A stretch of 64,000 nt of DNA from Curtobacterium sp. VKM Ac-1376 (GTDB taxonomy: Bacteria > Actinomycetota > Actinomycetes > Actinomycetales > Microbacteriaceae), in contig NZ_JADKRV010000001.1 in assembly GCF_015351025.1 (NCBI RefSeq), positions 372,001 through 436,000 on the forward strand, read 5' to 3'. The first letter of the stretch is position 1. Each line of letters opens with the position of its first letter. The translations under genes and the position numbers were made by a program. The notes below the pieces were generated by a model. That model saw nothing but the letters and a program-made list of their open reading frames with translations, was not told the origin of the DNA and ran no database searches. Of this stretch, positions 35,534 through 44,284 are shown piece after piece.

Positions 35534-36853
35534 TCAGAAGTACGTGATCCCGTGCGGCGTCCGCGGCGGCAGCAGCATCGCCCGGAGCAGCTCCACCGAC
35601 GCCGGGTCCGCAGCGCGGACGAGCCCCGCCGCCGCCAACGTGACCGGGGAGACCGACCCGATGAGCAGTGCACCGAGCTCCGCGACGTCGAGCTGGACGT
35701 CGGAACCGGCCACGTCGGCGTCGTCGGCGACACGCGTGACGGTGCCACGGGCCTCCTGGACGTCGAGCCGGTACGTGCCGGTGGTGAACCCGAGCGCGTC
35801 GGTGACCGCGAACGTGAGCGACCCGTCGACGGCGAACGGGCGCGATTGCAGCACGGCCGGCACATCGAGCACGCGCAGCCAGACGTGGTCTTCCTCGTGG
35901 TCGACGTCGTACGCGCGGTTGTCGCCGAGCGCTGCGACGATCGGGTCGTCGAGGCGCGAGCGGTTGTACTTGACGACGTCGTTCAGGTCGATCGAGAGCA
36001 GGAACTCCCACAGGGCCGTGTAGGCCTGGTCGTTCGCGTAGACGAGGTCGACGACCTCGATCGTGGTGTCGGTGCCGTGGCTCTCCTTCACCCGCCAGGT
36101 CACGTAGCCGTCGAGCTCGTCGGAGCCCTCGGGCCGGTGCACCGCGGCGCGGACGTCCTTCGTCTTCTGGCCGTCGTGCCCGAGCAGGCCGAACGCGACG
36201 GGCCAGGTGCCGGTGTTTCGGACCATGGAGCCGGGGGTGCGTGCGTGGAACCGGTCGAAGACGGCCTGGCCGGGGCCGTCGGCGAGCCACTGCGGCGTGA
36301 CGACGGACACGGCGCCCGAGGTCGGTGCCAGGAGTGGGAGTGCACGCTCGCGGCGGACGTGCACCGCGCGTTCGCGGATCGCGCAGCCGAAGCCGAAGCG
36401 GCGGTAGATGGTGCCCTCGGACGCGGTGAGCGACGCCATCGCGTAGCCCTCGGCCACGCCGCGCTCGAGCGCGTGCGTCATCATCCGGCGGAGGATGCCG
36501 CGGCGGCGCTCGGTGGGTCGGACGGTGACGGCGGAGATGGCCTGTGTGTCGAAGGAGGATCCGTCGCCCCAGCTGAGCGCCTTGCGGAACCAGGTGAACG
36601 TGCCGGCAGGCCACGACTCGTCGACCGATCCCGGGAAGGGCTTGCGGGCGTACACGCCGAGGAACGTCTCCTGGTCGGCGATGAAGTGCGACACCATGCG
36701 GGCTGCGCCCTCGTCATCGGGGAAGGGTTCGTGGAACCCCATCCCGACGGCCTGCATCCAGGCTGCCGTGTCGGCGTTCGGCGCCCCCTTGTCGTCCGTC
36801 CCGGGCGCGAACTCGCGCAGCTCGTAGCGTTCGTCGAATGCCTCGTTGCTCAC
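35534..36853 (-). CDS. Eis-like GNAT N-acetyltransferase
   Basis: A 439-residue protein with the layout of the Eis family: an N-terminal GNAT domain with the acetyl-CoA loop VRPTERRRGILRRMM (about residues 110-125), a second GNAT-like region, and a C-terminal sterol-carrier-like domain. Eis proteins acetylate amines on aminoglycosides, peptides or other targets; the substrate here is unknown. ATG 36853 is a plausible start. It is convergent with the ABC operon and lies downstream of an unrelated hypothetical gene on the same strand. Confidence 0.85.
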   Translation of the reverse strand: MSNEAFDERYELREFAPGTDDKGAPNADTAAWMQAVGMGFHEPFPDDEGAARMVSHFIADQETFLGVYARKPFPGSVDESWPAGTFTWFRKALSWGDGSSFDTQAISAVTVRPTERRRGILRRMMTHALERGVAEGYAMASLTASEGTIYRRFGFGCAIRERAVHVRRERALPLLAPTSGAVSVVTPQWLADGPGQAVFDRFHARTPGSMVRNTGTWPVAFGLLGHDGQKTKDVRAAVHRPEGSDELDGYVTWRVKESHGTDTTIEVVDLVYANDQAYTALWEFLLSIDLNDVVKYNRSRLDDPIVAALGDNRAYDVDHEEDHVWLRVLDVPAVLQSRPFAVDGSLTFAVTDALGFTTGTYRLDVQEARGTVTRVADDADVAGSDVQLDVAELGALLIGSVSPVTLAAAGLVRAADPASVELLRAMLLPPRTPHGITYF

Positions 36854-36987
36854 CCGTCGACACTATCGGGACCGGGTGACGTCGCGACAGGCGCGTGGCC
36901 GCTTCGGTCTGCCTGGAGGCACGGATCGCGTCGGGCGGATCGGCCAGGGGTGCCAGGGTGGCCGTTCGGGCGGGGTCGTGGCGTGGG

Positions 36988-37515
36988 TCAGTCGGTCGCG
37001 CCGGGCGGCGGATCGACGAGCAGCCCCACACGGTCGGACAGGTAGTCGGCGAGGGGAACGGCGGAACCGGCGGCGGGCGACCACCGCACGAGCGGGACCT
37101 CGTCGGCGATGAAGAGCACGCCATCGGAGCCGAAGAGCGCGTCGTCGACGGTGATGGGCACGGCCCCGTGGTTGACGGTGTCGCCGGCGGCGAAGCGGCC
37201 CTTGGCGGCGGCTGCGCGGTAGGCCCGGCGGACCTCGGCGGAGACCGACTGGAACTGCGCGCGACCGGGCTCGGTGACGCGGGTGATCGACCCGGTGGCC
37301 CAGACGCGACCAGTGGCCTCGTGGGACGAACCGATCAGCAGCGCGCCGACGCGCCAGACCCGGCCGAGGGGGCGCATCGTCGGGTCACGACGGATCCCGA
37401 GGACGGCGTTCGGCTGCACGTACTCGCCGAGCGCCTCGTCGGGGACGTCCGCGGCGCGGAGCCGACCGGCGGCCTCGTCGAGCAGCTGGCGCGTTCGCAG
37501 CACTCCGTCCGTCAC
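36988..37515 (-). CDS. Hypothetical protein
   Basis: A 175-residue soluble protein without signal peptide or membrane segment. I do not recognise a domain. Conserved-looking stretches are YVQPNAVLGIRRDPTMRPLGRVWRVGALLIG (quoted in two parts by eye: YVQPNAVLGIRRD and PLGRVWRVGALLIG) and SVSAEVRRAYRAAAAKGRF. GTG 37515 gives the full frame but overlaps the 3' end of the upstream signal peptidase frame by 131 bp, so the true start could be further in. It has 134 bp of non-coding sequence before the acetyltransferase gene. Confidence 0.7.
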   Translation of the reverse strand: MTDGVLRTRQLLDEAAGRLRAADVPDEALGEYVQPNAVLGIRRDPTMRPLGRVWRVGALLIGSSHEATGRVWATGSITRVTEPGRAQFQSVSAEVRRAYRAAAAKGRFAAGDTVNHGAVPITVDDALFGSDGVLFIADEVPLVRWSPAAGSAVPLADYLSDRVGLLVDPPPGATD

Positions 37516-38164
37516 GTGAACCGAGCCTAGACCGGGTCGGGATATCGGTCGTGGTGGTGGTCTCGACGTGGTGTGCCGCGCTGCGACGTCCGTGGGCGGT
37601 GGTGTCCCGGCGACGGCGCGCGGCGCTGACGAACCCGGCGGTCATCATCACGGCGCCGTAGGCCAGGAGCACGCCGGCCATCGCGGGGATGAGCCAGCTC
37701 CTCGAGCCGTTGACCAGCTGGTTGACGACGCCGATGTCGGGCACGCTGTACCAGACCACGCCGCGGATCTGCGCCGCGGTGACCGGCGCCGGGTCTGCCT
37801 TCGCGTTGTTGTCACCCTTGAGCACGAAGGTGCGCTCGCCGGTCGATGACGACGACACCGAGACCACGCGGTGGCTGATGACCGCGGGTTGCCCGGAGAC
37901 GATCTGGTAGGTGACGACGTCCCCGACCTGGATGTCCTCGACCGCGGTCGGACGGACCACGAGCAGCGTGCCCGGGGGCAGGGTCGGCTCCATCGACTGG
38001 GTCAGGACCGTGAGCGGCGTGGACCCCGTGGCCTTCGGCACGACGATCAGCACGACCGCCAGGGCGGCGACGATCAGCAGCAGCCCGGTGCTCAGCCCGA
38101 GGGCGATCGCGTGCACGACCCCGCGCGGACCGGTCCGGGCCGTCTTCGGGGTCACGCACCGCAT
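37385..38164 (-). CDS. sipW: SipW-type signal peptidase I (Ser/His)
   Basis: A 259-residue S26 signal peptidase. An N-terminal helix (GLSTGLLLIVAALAVVLIVV) anchors it, the catalytic serine is in LTQSMEPTLPPG (Ser57), and the general base position is histidine in AVISHRVVSV (His98) instead of lysine, the archaeal/eukaryotic type seen in Bacillus SipW. GDNNAKADPAP follows, and a second helix (AMAGVLLAYGAVMMTAGFV) lies near residue 170. The last 45 or so residues are Arg-rich and overlap the next gene by 131 bp. It is the last gene after three secreted proteins, its likely substrates. It overlaps the upstream gene by 13 bp. Confidence 0.88.
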   Translation of the reverse strand: MRCVTPKTARTGPRGVVHAIALGLSTGLLLIVAALAVVLIVVPKATGSTPLTVLTQSMEPTLPPGTLLVVRPTAVEDIQVGDVVTYQIVSGQPAVISHRVVSVSSSSTGERTFVLKGDNNAKADPAPVTAAQIRGVVWYSVPDIGVVNQLVNGSRSWLIPAMAGVLLAYGAVMMTAGFVSAARRRRDTTAHGRRSAAHHVETTTTTDIPTRSRLGSRDGRSAANAPAARRGRRSAPRRGRPRRGARRVRAAERRPRDPS

Positions 38165-39039
38165 CGGATCGCCGATCCGTTGTTCTGGGTGAAGATCGTC
38201 ACCTTGCCGCCGCCGGCCACGGTCGTCGTGGGGTTGCCGGCGCTGTCGAGCACCTTCACGGTGACGGTCATCGTTCCCGTGCCGGCGCTCGCGGGGATGT
38301 CCGTCGGTGCGATGGTGATGAAGCCGGAGTAACCCTGCGCCTTCTGGCCGATCGCGGTGGTGCCCACGAAGGCGCCGTACACGGTGTCCATCGGTCGGCT
38401 CGCCGAGTCCCACCGCACCTCGACGTACCAGCCGCCGTGGTCCGTGCAGACGAGCGTCGCGGTGGTCGCGGCCGCCGGAGTGGTCAGGGTGAACCCGCCG
38501 GCGACGACCCCGGAGGTCCACGTCCCGCTGGTGACGGTCAGGTTGACGTTCACCTTGGCGGTCGCGGCCGCCGGGGCGGACGTCTGCAGGGTGCTGCGGG
38601 TGCACCACACGGCGGATGCGCCGGCGGCGGTCTTGGCGGTCATGCTCGGCAGCGATGCCCACGTCCCCGTGACCGAGCCGCTGCCGACGGCAGTGCTCGT
38701 GGTGCAGGCCGTGGTCGACGCCACCGGCCACGCGGTGACCGAGACGGCCTTGGCGAGGGCGGTCGAGCTGCCGGACACGACGGACACCGTGGTGCTGGCC
38801 GTCCCGGCGAGGGTGCCGGTGTTCGTGAGGGTGATCGGCTTCGTCATCGTGGTGACCGTGGGCGAGAACGTCGTGGTGAGCGCGCTCGTGCCGGTGACGG
38901 ACGCCGCTACCCTGCCGATCGTGGTGCTCGCTGTCGTGGTGCCGGATGCGCTCCAGAGGGCCCACGCGGCGCTCGACCCGCCGCCGACGAACACGGCGGT
39001 GAGGAGCACGGCGACGATGAGCCGGAGTCGGCGGTTCAT
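38152..39039 (-). CDS. Secreted TasA/camelysin-like protein, large form
   Basis: A 295-residue exported protein very rich in Thr, Ser, Ala and Val. The signal peptide MNRRLRLIVAVLLTAVFVGGGSSAAWALWSASGT (positions 1-34; the quoted parts MNRRLRLIV and AWALWSASGT frame it) ends in the TxAxW-type ALWSASGTTTAST pattern typical of SipW substrates. The mature part has repeated beta-rich segments and several cysteines. It starts by a four-base overlap with the previous gene and overlaps sipW. A role in fibres or surface matrix is inferred from the TasA comparison only. Confidence 0.75.
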   Translation of the reverse strand: MNRRLRLIVAVLLTAVFVGGGSSAAWALWSASGTTTASTTIGRVAASVTGTSALTTTFSPTVTTMTKPITLTNTGTLAGTASTTVSVVSGSSTALAKAVSVTAWPVASTTACTTSTAVGSGSVTGTWASLPSMTAKTAAGASAVWCTRSTLQTSAPAAATAKVNVNLTVTSGTWTSGVVAGGFTLTTPAAATTATLVCTDHGGWYVEVRWDSASRPMDTVYGAFVGTTAIGQKAQGYSGFITIAPTDIPASAGTGTMTVTVKVLDSAGNPTTTVAGGGKVTIFTQNNGSAIRCGA

Positions 39040-39614
39040 GCGGAGACCTGCGTTCCCGTGACGGAGAGGGTGAAGTCGGTGGCGGCGCCGGCGACGCTCT
39101 GCGGCGCGTCCGCGTCGAGGACCACCTCGAGGCACGCGATCCCACTCGAGCCGGCCGGCAGGGTGAAGGACCCGCTGCCGGTGTCGAAGGTGGCGAGACG
39201 GCCGCTGGCGCCGGACAGTCCGGCGGTGCACTTCGCGGTCGACGACACGACCGCCAGGTGGAGGGTCAGCTCACCGAGGGCCGCGGCGGACGATGCGTGG
39301 GTGGCGGAGGTGGCGACCCGCATCGAGAGCGGCACTGAACCGGTGTTCTGCACCGTGAAGGTGCCGGTGGTGCTGGTGCCCGGCCCGAGCACCGTGGTGT
39401 TCATCGCCGACAGCGCGCCGACGGTGACCGTCGCGGTCGCGGAGCGCACGGTCGTGGCGCTGGTGCTGGCCGTCCCGTTCCAGAGTGCGTAGGTGCCGCC
39501 GGTGCCGAGGAGCGCCGTGCCGACCGCGACGACCAGGGTGAGGGCGACCGGCCACACCCAGCGGTGGCGTCGGTTCGCGCGGTGGCGTCCCGTCGTCCGC
39601 GGTGTGGCGGTCAT
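39036..39614 (-). CDS. Secreted TasA/camelysin-like protein, middle form
   Basis: A 192-residue protein with a basic start, one hydrophobic segment (WVWPVALTLVVAVGTALLG) and GTYALWNGTAST, the same ALWN/S-type processing region as its two neighbours. The mature part is beta-rich with one likely disulphide (Cys near residues 130 and 160). It is between the small and large forms in the sipW operon and overlaps the latter by ATGA. Confidence 0.75.
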   Translation of the reverse strand: MTATPRTTGRHRANRRHRWVWPVALTLVVAVGTALLGTGGTYALWNGTASTSATTVRSATATVTVGALSAMNTTVLGPGTSTTGTFTVQNTGSVPLSMRVATSATHASSAAALGELTLHLAVVSSTAKCTAGLSGASGRLATFDTGSGSFTLPAGSSGIACLEVVLDADAPQSVAGAATDFTLSVTGTQVSA

Positions 39615-39659
39615 GTCCCTGCTCCTGGTCGTCGTGGTCGGTGGGTTGCGATCGGTGGA

Positions 39660-40214
39660 TCAGGAACCGATCGCGGTCTGGGTGAGCGTGAAGGCCAGTG
39701 CGCTCAGGTTGATCGAGCCGCCCTGTCCGGTGGTCGCCGACGCGGGGAGCGTCACGGTGAAGACGACCTTGACCGTCGAGGTCGACGAGGACGGCGAGAC
39801 CACGAAGGTGTTCGCGTTCGACGAGGACTGCACGACCGAGGCGCTCGACGACGTCACGGCGAGGGTCTTCGTCGTGGCGGCGAGCAGGGCGGCGTCGCCG
39901 GTGATGCTCTGGTTGGCGTAGGTCAGGTTGGCCTTGAGGTCCTGGCCGGTCGCGCCGATGTTCAGCGTCTGCGTGAACTGGAACGTGTTCCCGGGGACCA
40001 TGAGGGCCTTCGTCGGGTCGATGGCGGTGGAACGACCGTTCGTGATGTCCGTCCAGGCCCCGTCGTTGTTCGCGCTGAGGGTCAGCGTGCCGGAGCTCAC
40101 CGAGGACGCGGCGCTCGAGGCGCTGGCGTTCCAGAGGGCGAACGTGCCCGCACCGCCGAGGAGGAGCGCGACGCCTGCTGCGCCGGCGATGGCACCGGTG
40201 ACGATCTTGTGCAT
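39660..40214 (-). CDS. Secreted alternate-signal-peptide protein (TasA-like), small form
   Basis: A 184-residue protein, first in the sipW operon. The signal peptide is MHKIVTGAIAGAAGVALLLGG followed by GTFALWNASASS, the alternate-type signal peptide that SipW recognises. The mature region has LTLSANNDGAWTDI and beta-strand-like repeats, similar in plan to TasA and camelysin. ATG 40214 has CGGAAC upstream. It may be the major fibre or matrix subunit; that is inference. Confidence 0.78.
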   Translation of the reverse strand: MHKIVTGAIAGAAGVALLLGGAGTFALWNASASSAASSVSSGTLTLSANNDGAWTDITNGRSTAIDPTKALMVPGNTFQFTQTLNIGATGQDLKANLTYANQSITGDAALLAATTKTLAVTSSSASVVQSSSNANTFVVSPSSSTSTVKVVFTVTLPASATTGQGGSINLSALAFTLTQTAIGS

Positions 40215-40603
40215 GGGGAGTTCCGTTCCTGCGCGCCGGGGCACGCTGAAGCCCACCGGTGACATTCGGGCGTCGATCCGGTGGAGACGTTGTCATCGAC
40301 CCAGTGGTTGGAGGGGGTCGCGGCTGACCGGTGCCGAGAGCGGTCGCCGGGCCTCGGAGCGCATGTGCTGCTGCTCGGGCGGGCTGGACTCGCTCTGGTG
40401 TCGACGGTACTCGTCCCCCAAAGTGCGGACAAGCGAGAACGGGCGTTCGCGTGTACCCAGAACGGGGGTCATTTCAGTCCTCGCTATGGAGGACATGATT
40501 TGTACCCCGTTTTCAATGCCTGTCGATTGGTCGACGACGGGCCGCGCACAAGGAATGCAGCTATCACGGCGACCGTTGCACCGACCGGAAACGAGGAGGG
40601 CCA
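40215..40603. other. 389-bp divergent intergenic region between the sipW operon and pnuC
   Basis: No gene is supported. The middle (about 40435-40530) is less GC-rich than its surroundings and holds GTACCCAGAACGGGGG (40453-40468) and, on the other side, GTACCCCGTTTTC (40502-40514); CCCAGAACGGGGG and the CCCCGTT stretch could pair. It must contain promoters in both directions. I do not recognise a known riboswitch. Confidence 0.45.
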
Positions 40604-41269
40604 ATGGGCATCGTGCGCTGGTTGTTCGACGCGCAGATCGTCATCGGTGACCAGACGGTGCTCTGGCGCGAGGTGATCGGCAACGTCTTCGGGCTGCTCA
40701 GCGCGCTCGGCGGGATGCGCCGCAAGGTGTGGGCCTGGCCCGTCGGCCTGGTCGGCAACGCCCTGCTCTTCACCGTCTTCATGGGTGCCCTGTTCGACAC
40801 CCCGAACCCGGTCAACCTGCTCGGCCAGGCCGGCCGACAGGTCATGTTCATCATCGTGAGCATCTACGGCTGGTACCGGTGGACGCACCGCCCCGAGGAC
40901 GCGACGACCGTGATCGACCCGCGCTGGGCCTCGTGGCGGGCCCGGATCCTGCTCGTCGTGGGCATGCTCGGCGGAACCGCGCTGCTCACCCCGGTCTTCC
41001 GTGCGCTCGGCTCGTACGAGCCGGTGTGGAGCGATGCCTGGATCTTCGTCGGCTCGCTGCTCGCCACGTACGGCATGGCGAAGGGGTGGGTCGAGTTCTG
41101 GCTCATCTGGGTGGCGGTCGACCTGGTCGGGGTGCCGCTGCTGTTCTCGGCCGGGTACTACGCGTCCGGCCTGATGTACGTGTTCTACGGGGTCTTCACC
41201 CTGACCGGGTTCTTCGTCTGGATGCGCCAGCGGGTGCGGCCACCGGCGGCCCCGGTCACCGTCGGCTGA
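40604..41269 (+). CDS. pnuC: PnuC-family vitamin transporter
   Basis: A 221-residue integral membrane protein of the PnuC family, which takes up nicotinamide riboside or related vitamins by facilitated diffusion. WAWPVGLVGNALLFTVF and WSDAWIFVGSLLATYGMAKGW (quoted in part) followed by WLIWVAVDLVGVPL are the family signatures. The usual Asn of WxxxN is Asp here (AVDLVG). ATG 40604 has GAGGAGG ahead. It stands alone, followed by a TetR gene. The ligand could also be riboflavin-like, as in PnuX/RibM; I saw no FMN riboswitch upstream. Confidence 0.85.
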   Translation: MGIVRWLFDAQIVIGDQTVLWREVIGNVFGLLSALGGMRRKVWAWPVGLVGNALLFTVFMGALFDTPNPVNLLGQAGRQVMFIIVSIYGWYRWTHRPEDATTVIDPRWASWRARILLVVGMLGGTALLTPVFRALGSYEPVWSDAWIFVGSLLATYGMAKGWVEFWLIWVAVDLVGVPLLFSAGYYASGLMYVFYGVFTLTGFFVWMRQRVRPPAAPVTVG

Positions 41270-41299
41270 GCCGGACGGGGTGCGGCCCCCGGTCTGGGA

Positions 41300-41316
41300 C
41301 GAGACAAATGGTCTCG
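41300..41316. promoter_or_regulatory. TetR-type operator CGAGAC-N5-GTCTCG
   Basis: Perfect 6-bp arms around AAATG, 19 bp before the TetR start. It is a likely site of autoregulation. Confidence 0.6.
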
Positions 41317-41335
41317 GATGCGGTGGAATGGTCGA

Positions 41336-41968
41336 ATGGAACCCCTGCACGGCGAACGCGTCGAGGACGATGAGTCCCTCGCCGAGCGCACGGTGCGCGC
41401 GGCGATCCGCGCCTACCGGCTGCATCCCTTCGATGCGGTCGACGCCTCCGTCATCGCCGAGGTCGCGGGCATCCCGCTCGAGACCGTCGACCGGTTGTTC
41501 CCCACGTGGGACGCCCTGCTCCTGGTCACCTACGACCGATGGACGCAGCTCCGGGGCACCCGTCGCAAGTCCCTGCCGTCCTGCACGATCGAGCAGGTCC
41601 GGCTGACCCTGGCCGAGGACGTCGCCGACCCCGGGCTCGTGCGCGTGCTCGCGGGCGTCATCACGGTGGCCAGTTCGCAGACACGGTTCGCGGAGCTCTT
41701 CCGCAAGCGTTACGAGGAGTACGTCGAGCAGCTGACGGTCGGTCTGCAGCGCGACTTCGATAACGGTGTCGAGGAGTCCTGCATCCCCGCGTACCAGGCG
41801 GCCACGCAGCTGCTTGCGGTGTTCGAGGGGCTGCAGATCCAGATGCTCGTCCGACCGCACATCGACGTGCTGGTCGAGTTCAACCGGTCGATGGACACAC
41901 TGCGCCAGGGTTGGAAGCAGCACGACGTCCCCTCGTGGGACCTCGATGAGGTACCCGTCCGGGTCTGA
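41336..41968 (+). CDS. TetR-family regulator
   Basis: A 210-residue regulator. The N-terminal helix-turn-helix reads VDASVIAEVAGIPLETVDRLFPTWDALL, somewhat diverged from the TetR consensus, and an all-helical ligand domain follows. ATG 41336 is preferred over ATG 41318, which abuts the palindrome at 41300-41316 and leaves no room for a ribosome site. It is convergent with the ABC-2 exporter genes (41993-44139) 24 bp away and may regulate them, or the pnuC gene upstream; neither can be settled here. Confidence 0.8.
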   Translation: MEPLHGERVEDDESLAERTVRAAIRAYRLHPFDAVDASVIAEVAGIPLETVDRLFPTWDALLLVTYDRWTQLRGTRRKSLPSCTIEQVRLTLAEDVADPGLVRVLAGVITVASSQTRFAELFRKRYEEYVEQLTVGLQRDFDNGVEESCIPAYQAATQLLAVFEGLQIQMLVRPHIDVLVEFNRSMDTLRQGWKQHDVPSWDLDEVPVRV

Positions 41969-41992
41969 CCGGTCCGACGAGGACGACGGGCG

Positions 41993-43213
41993 TCAGCTCC
42001 GCCGCCCCCGGCGCCACGACAGCACCTGCCGCACGGTGACCTTCGACCCGTACTGCGCGACCGAGTGGCGGAACAGGTACTCCGCGAACCACAGCAACAG
42101 CCCGGCGACGGCGAACACCTCGAGGATGCAGATCACCGACTCCGTCACGGTCAGCGCCCCGACCGCGTTCCGCACCATCGCGGTGATGGGTGTGAACGTC
42201 GGGAAGTAGGTGAAGAACTGTGCGACCGGCGACTGCGGGGTGGTCATCACGAAGAACGCCGCGTAGAGCGGGATGATCAGCGCGAAGATCGCCGCCGACT
42301 GCAGCGCCGACGCGTCCTTGATCGACGGGACAGCGGCTCCCACGGCGACGAACAGCCCGGACGCCAGCAGCACGCCGCCGATCAACAGCAGCGCACCCGT
42401 GACCATCCGCCAGGGGTCGACCGCCAGACCGCCGAGCTGCGACGTGAGGAACGGCAGCGCGACGAGCAGCCCGACCAGTCCGGGCACGACGAACACCCCG
42501 ACCTGCACGAACCCGACGAGCAGCATGGCGATGACCTTGCCGCGGATCAGGTCGCCCGCAGTGACCGTGGTCAGGATCATCTCGGAGATCCGGTTCTCCT
42601 TTTCCTCGACCACGACGGTCACCATCCGCGCGGCGAGCAGGATCACGAGCCCGAAGAACGCGGCGACGAACAGGAACGGCGGCACGACGGACAACCAACC
42701 GGGAGCGACCCGGCCGTCGGTGTAGGTCGTGACGTCGGTCGCGGGCGGGTTCCGCAGCAACTGCACGGTCTCGGGGGCGTCGACCGAGGCGGCGACGCTC
42801 TGCTCGAGCACCCGCTCGGCGAGCGACGAGTACACCCCGTTGGCGAAGAGCCCGCGGTCGGCGGCCTCGACCCGGATCGCCGTCGTGGACGGTGACGACG
42901 GGAACACGATGAACGCGTCCAGGTCACCGGAACGGACCGCGGCCCGGTCGGTGTCGGCGTCGGTCGACGGGGTCCCGCCCCACTTCGCCGCGACGGACTC
43001 GGACACCAGGCCCGACTCGTCCACGTAGTGGAACGGGGTCTTCGTCGCCGAGGACCCGGACACGACGGAGTTCGTGCCCGCTGCCTGTCCGATGCCCACC
43101 AGCAGCGACACGACCACGATGACGACCGGCAGTGCGAGGGTGCCGATCCAGAACGCGGGCTTCTTCACCGCGCGGACGAACTCGAACCGGACGACCGTGC
43201 CGAGGCTGCTCAT
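41993..43213 (-). CDS. ABC-2 type exporter permease (NatB-like)
   Basis: A 406-residue membrane protein. An N-terminal helix (FWIGTLALPVVIVVVSLLVGI, in part) is followed by a large external domain (about residues 50-180) and then five or so helices, with VEEKENRISEMILTTV before a membrane re-entry, a hallmark of NatB/YhaP-type ABC-2 permeases. It forms an exporter with the ATPase encoded just upstream, the genes overlapping by ATGA at 43210. Relatives export sodium or drugs. Confidence 0.88.
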   Translation of the reverse strand: MSSLGTVVRFEFVRAVKKPAFWIGTLALPVVIVVVSLLVGIGQAAGTNSVVSGSSATKTPFHYVDESGLVSESVAAKWGGTPSTDADTDRAAVRSGDLDAFIVFPSSPSTTAIRVEAADRGLFANGVYSSLAERVLEQSVAASVDAPETVQLLRNPPATDVTTYTDGRVAPGWLSVVPPFLFVAAFFGLVILLAARMVTVVVEEKENRISEMILTTVTAGDLIRGKVIAMLLVGFVQVGVFVVPGLVGLLVALPFLTSQLGGLAVDPWRMVTGALLLIGGVLLASGLFVAVGAAVPSIKDASALQSAAIFALIIPLYAAFFVMTTPQSPVAQFFTYFPTFTPITAMVRNAVGALTVTESVICILEVFAVAGLLLWFAEYLFRHSVAQYGSKVTVRQVLSWRRGRRS

Positions 43214-44139
43214 GCGGCTGCCCCGTCCGGAGCGGCCAGGGCATCGTGCCCGTACACCTGCACGAAGATCTCGTCGAGCGGGATCCGGCGCATCTCGAAC
43301 GCGGTGACGTGCGCCCCGGCGGCGACGAGCGACGCCAGGATGTCCGCGCCGTCCGCCGCAGCGGCCCGGGTCGGCACGAGGTGGGCGACGTGCCCCTCGT
43401 GGCGGGCGAGCCGGTACAGCGGCGACTTCGGCACGGGGCCGTCGAGCCCCACCCGGGCGACCGCACCACCGAACGCGTCCTGCACGTCCGGCACGGATCC
43501 GTAGGCCGCTGCCCGGCCGTCCTTCAGCAGCAGGATCCGGTCGCAGAGCCGCTCGACCTCGTCCATGTGGTGCGTCACGAGGACCACGGTGGCTCCGTCG
43601 GCCTTCCGTTCGTCGACCAGGTCCAGCAGCAGGCGTCGGTTGACGGGGTCGAGTCCCTTCGTCGGCTCGTCGAGGATCAGCAGCCGGGGTCGGTCCATGA
43701 TCGTGATGCCGAGTTGCACCTTCTGCTGCTGCCCGCCGGAGAGCTTGTCGACGCGCAGCTTCGCCCGGTCGGCCAGCCCGACGCGGGCCAGGTAGTCCAT
43801 GCTCCACGCGGTCGCCTCGGCGCCACGGAGCCCGCGCAGCCGGCCGAAGTAGGTCATCACGTCGATGACCGATTCCTTGCGGTACAGGCCGCGTTCCTCG
43901 GGCAGGTAGCCGATGCCGCCGGTGGCCGGTCGGTAGGGGTGGCCGTCGATCGTCAACGTGCCCGCCGTCGGGCTGGTGATGCCGAGCAGGGCCCGGATCG
44001 TCGTGGTCTTGCCGGAGCCGTTGCTGCCGAGCAGGCCGAAGGTCTCACCGGGGGCGATGTCGAACGACAGTCCGTCGACCACGTTCCGGTCGCCGAAGCG
44101 CATGACGAACTCCTGCACGCTGATGCTCGCCCCGCTCAT
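43210..44139 (-). CDS. ABC exporter ATPase (NatA-like)
   Basis: A 309-residue ATPase with Walker A GSNGSGKT, signature LSGGQQQKVQLG and Walker B LLILDEPTKGLDP. A C-terminal domain of about 80 residues (DDA1/DUF4162-like: HLVPTRAAAADGADILASL in part) ends in RRIPLDEIFVQVYG, as in NatA/YhaQ. It pairs with the downstream permease. A family A palindrome lies upstream between its start and the GH13 stop. Confidence 0.9.
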   Translation of the reverse strand: MSGASISVQEFVMRFGDRNVVDGLSFDIAPGETFGLLGSNGSGKTTTIRALLGITSPTAGTLTIDGHPYRPATGGIGYLPEERGLYRKESVIDVMTYFGRLRGLRGAEATAWSMDYLARVGLADRAKLRVDKLSGGQQQKVQLGITIMDRPRLLILDEPTKGLDPVNRRLLLDLVDERKADGATVVLVTHHMDEVERLCDRILLLKDGRAAAYGSVPDVQDAFGGAVARVGLDGPVPKSPLYRLARHEGHVAHLVPTRAAAADGADILASLVAAGAHVTAFEMRRIPLDEIFVQVYGHDALAAPDGAAA

Positions 44140-44210
44140 GCGGCGACCCTACCGGCACCGGCTGACGGCGCGGGCGCCGGTCGCGGTCCGGGACGGTGCC
44201 GACGCGACGG

Positions 44211-44248
44211 ACGGGAGGCCCGTGGCGGACCCGCCACGAGCCTCCCGT
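44211..44248. repeat. Intergenic palindrome, family A (copy 3)
   Basis: Left arm 44211-44228 (ACGGGAGGC then CGTGGCGG) pairs with right arm 44231-44248 (CCGCCACG then GCCTCCCGT) with one mismatch position. It lies 36 bp past the GH13 stop (44285) and could terminate that gene. Confidence 0.65.
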
Positions 44249-44284
44249 GCGTCATCCGCTCGCGCACAGGGCGCGAGGGTTGCG

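Noticed and set aside
40215..40603. An FMN or NAD-type riboswitch before pnuC
   Set aside because: I could not find the conserved core of a known riboswitch; pairing stretches alone are too weak.
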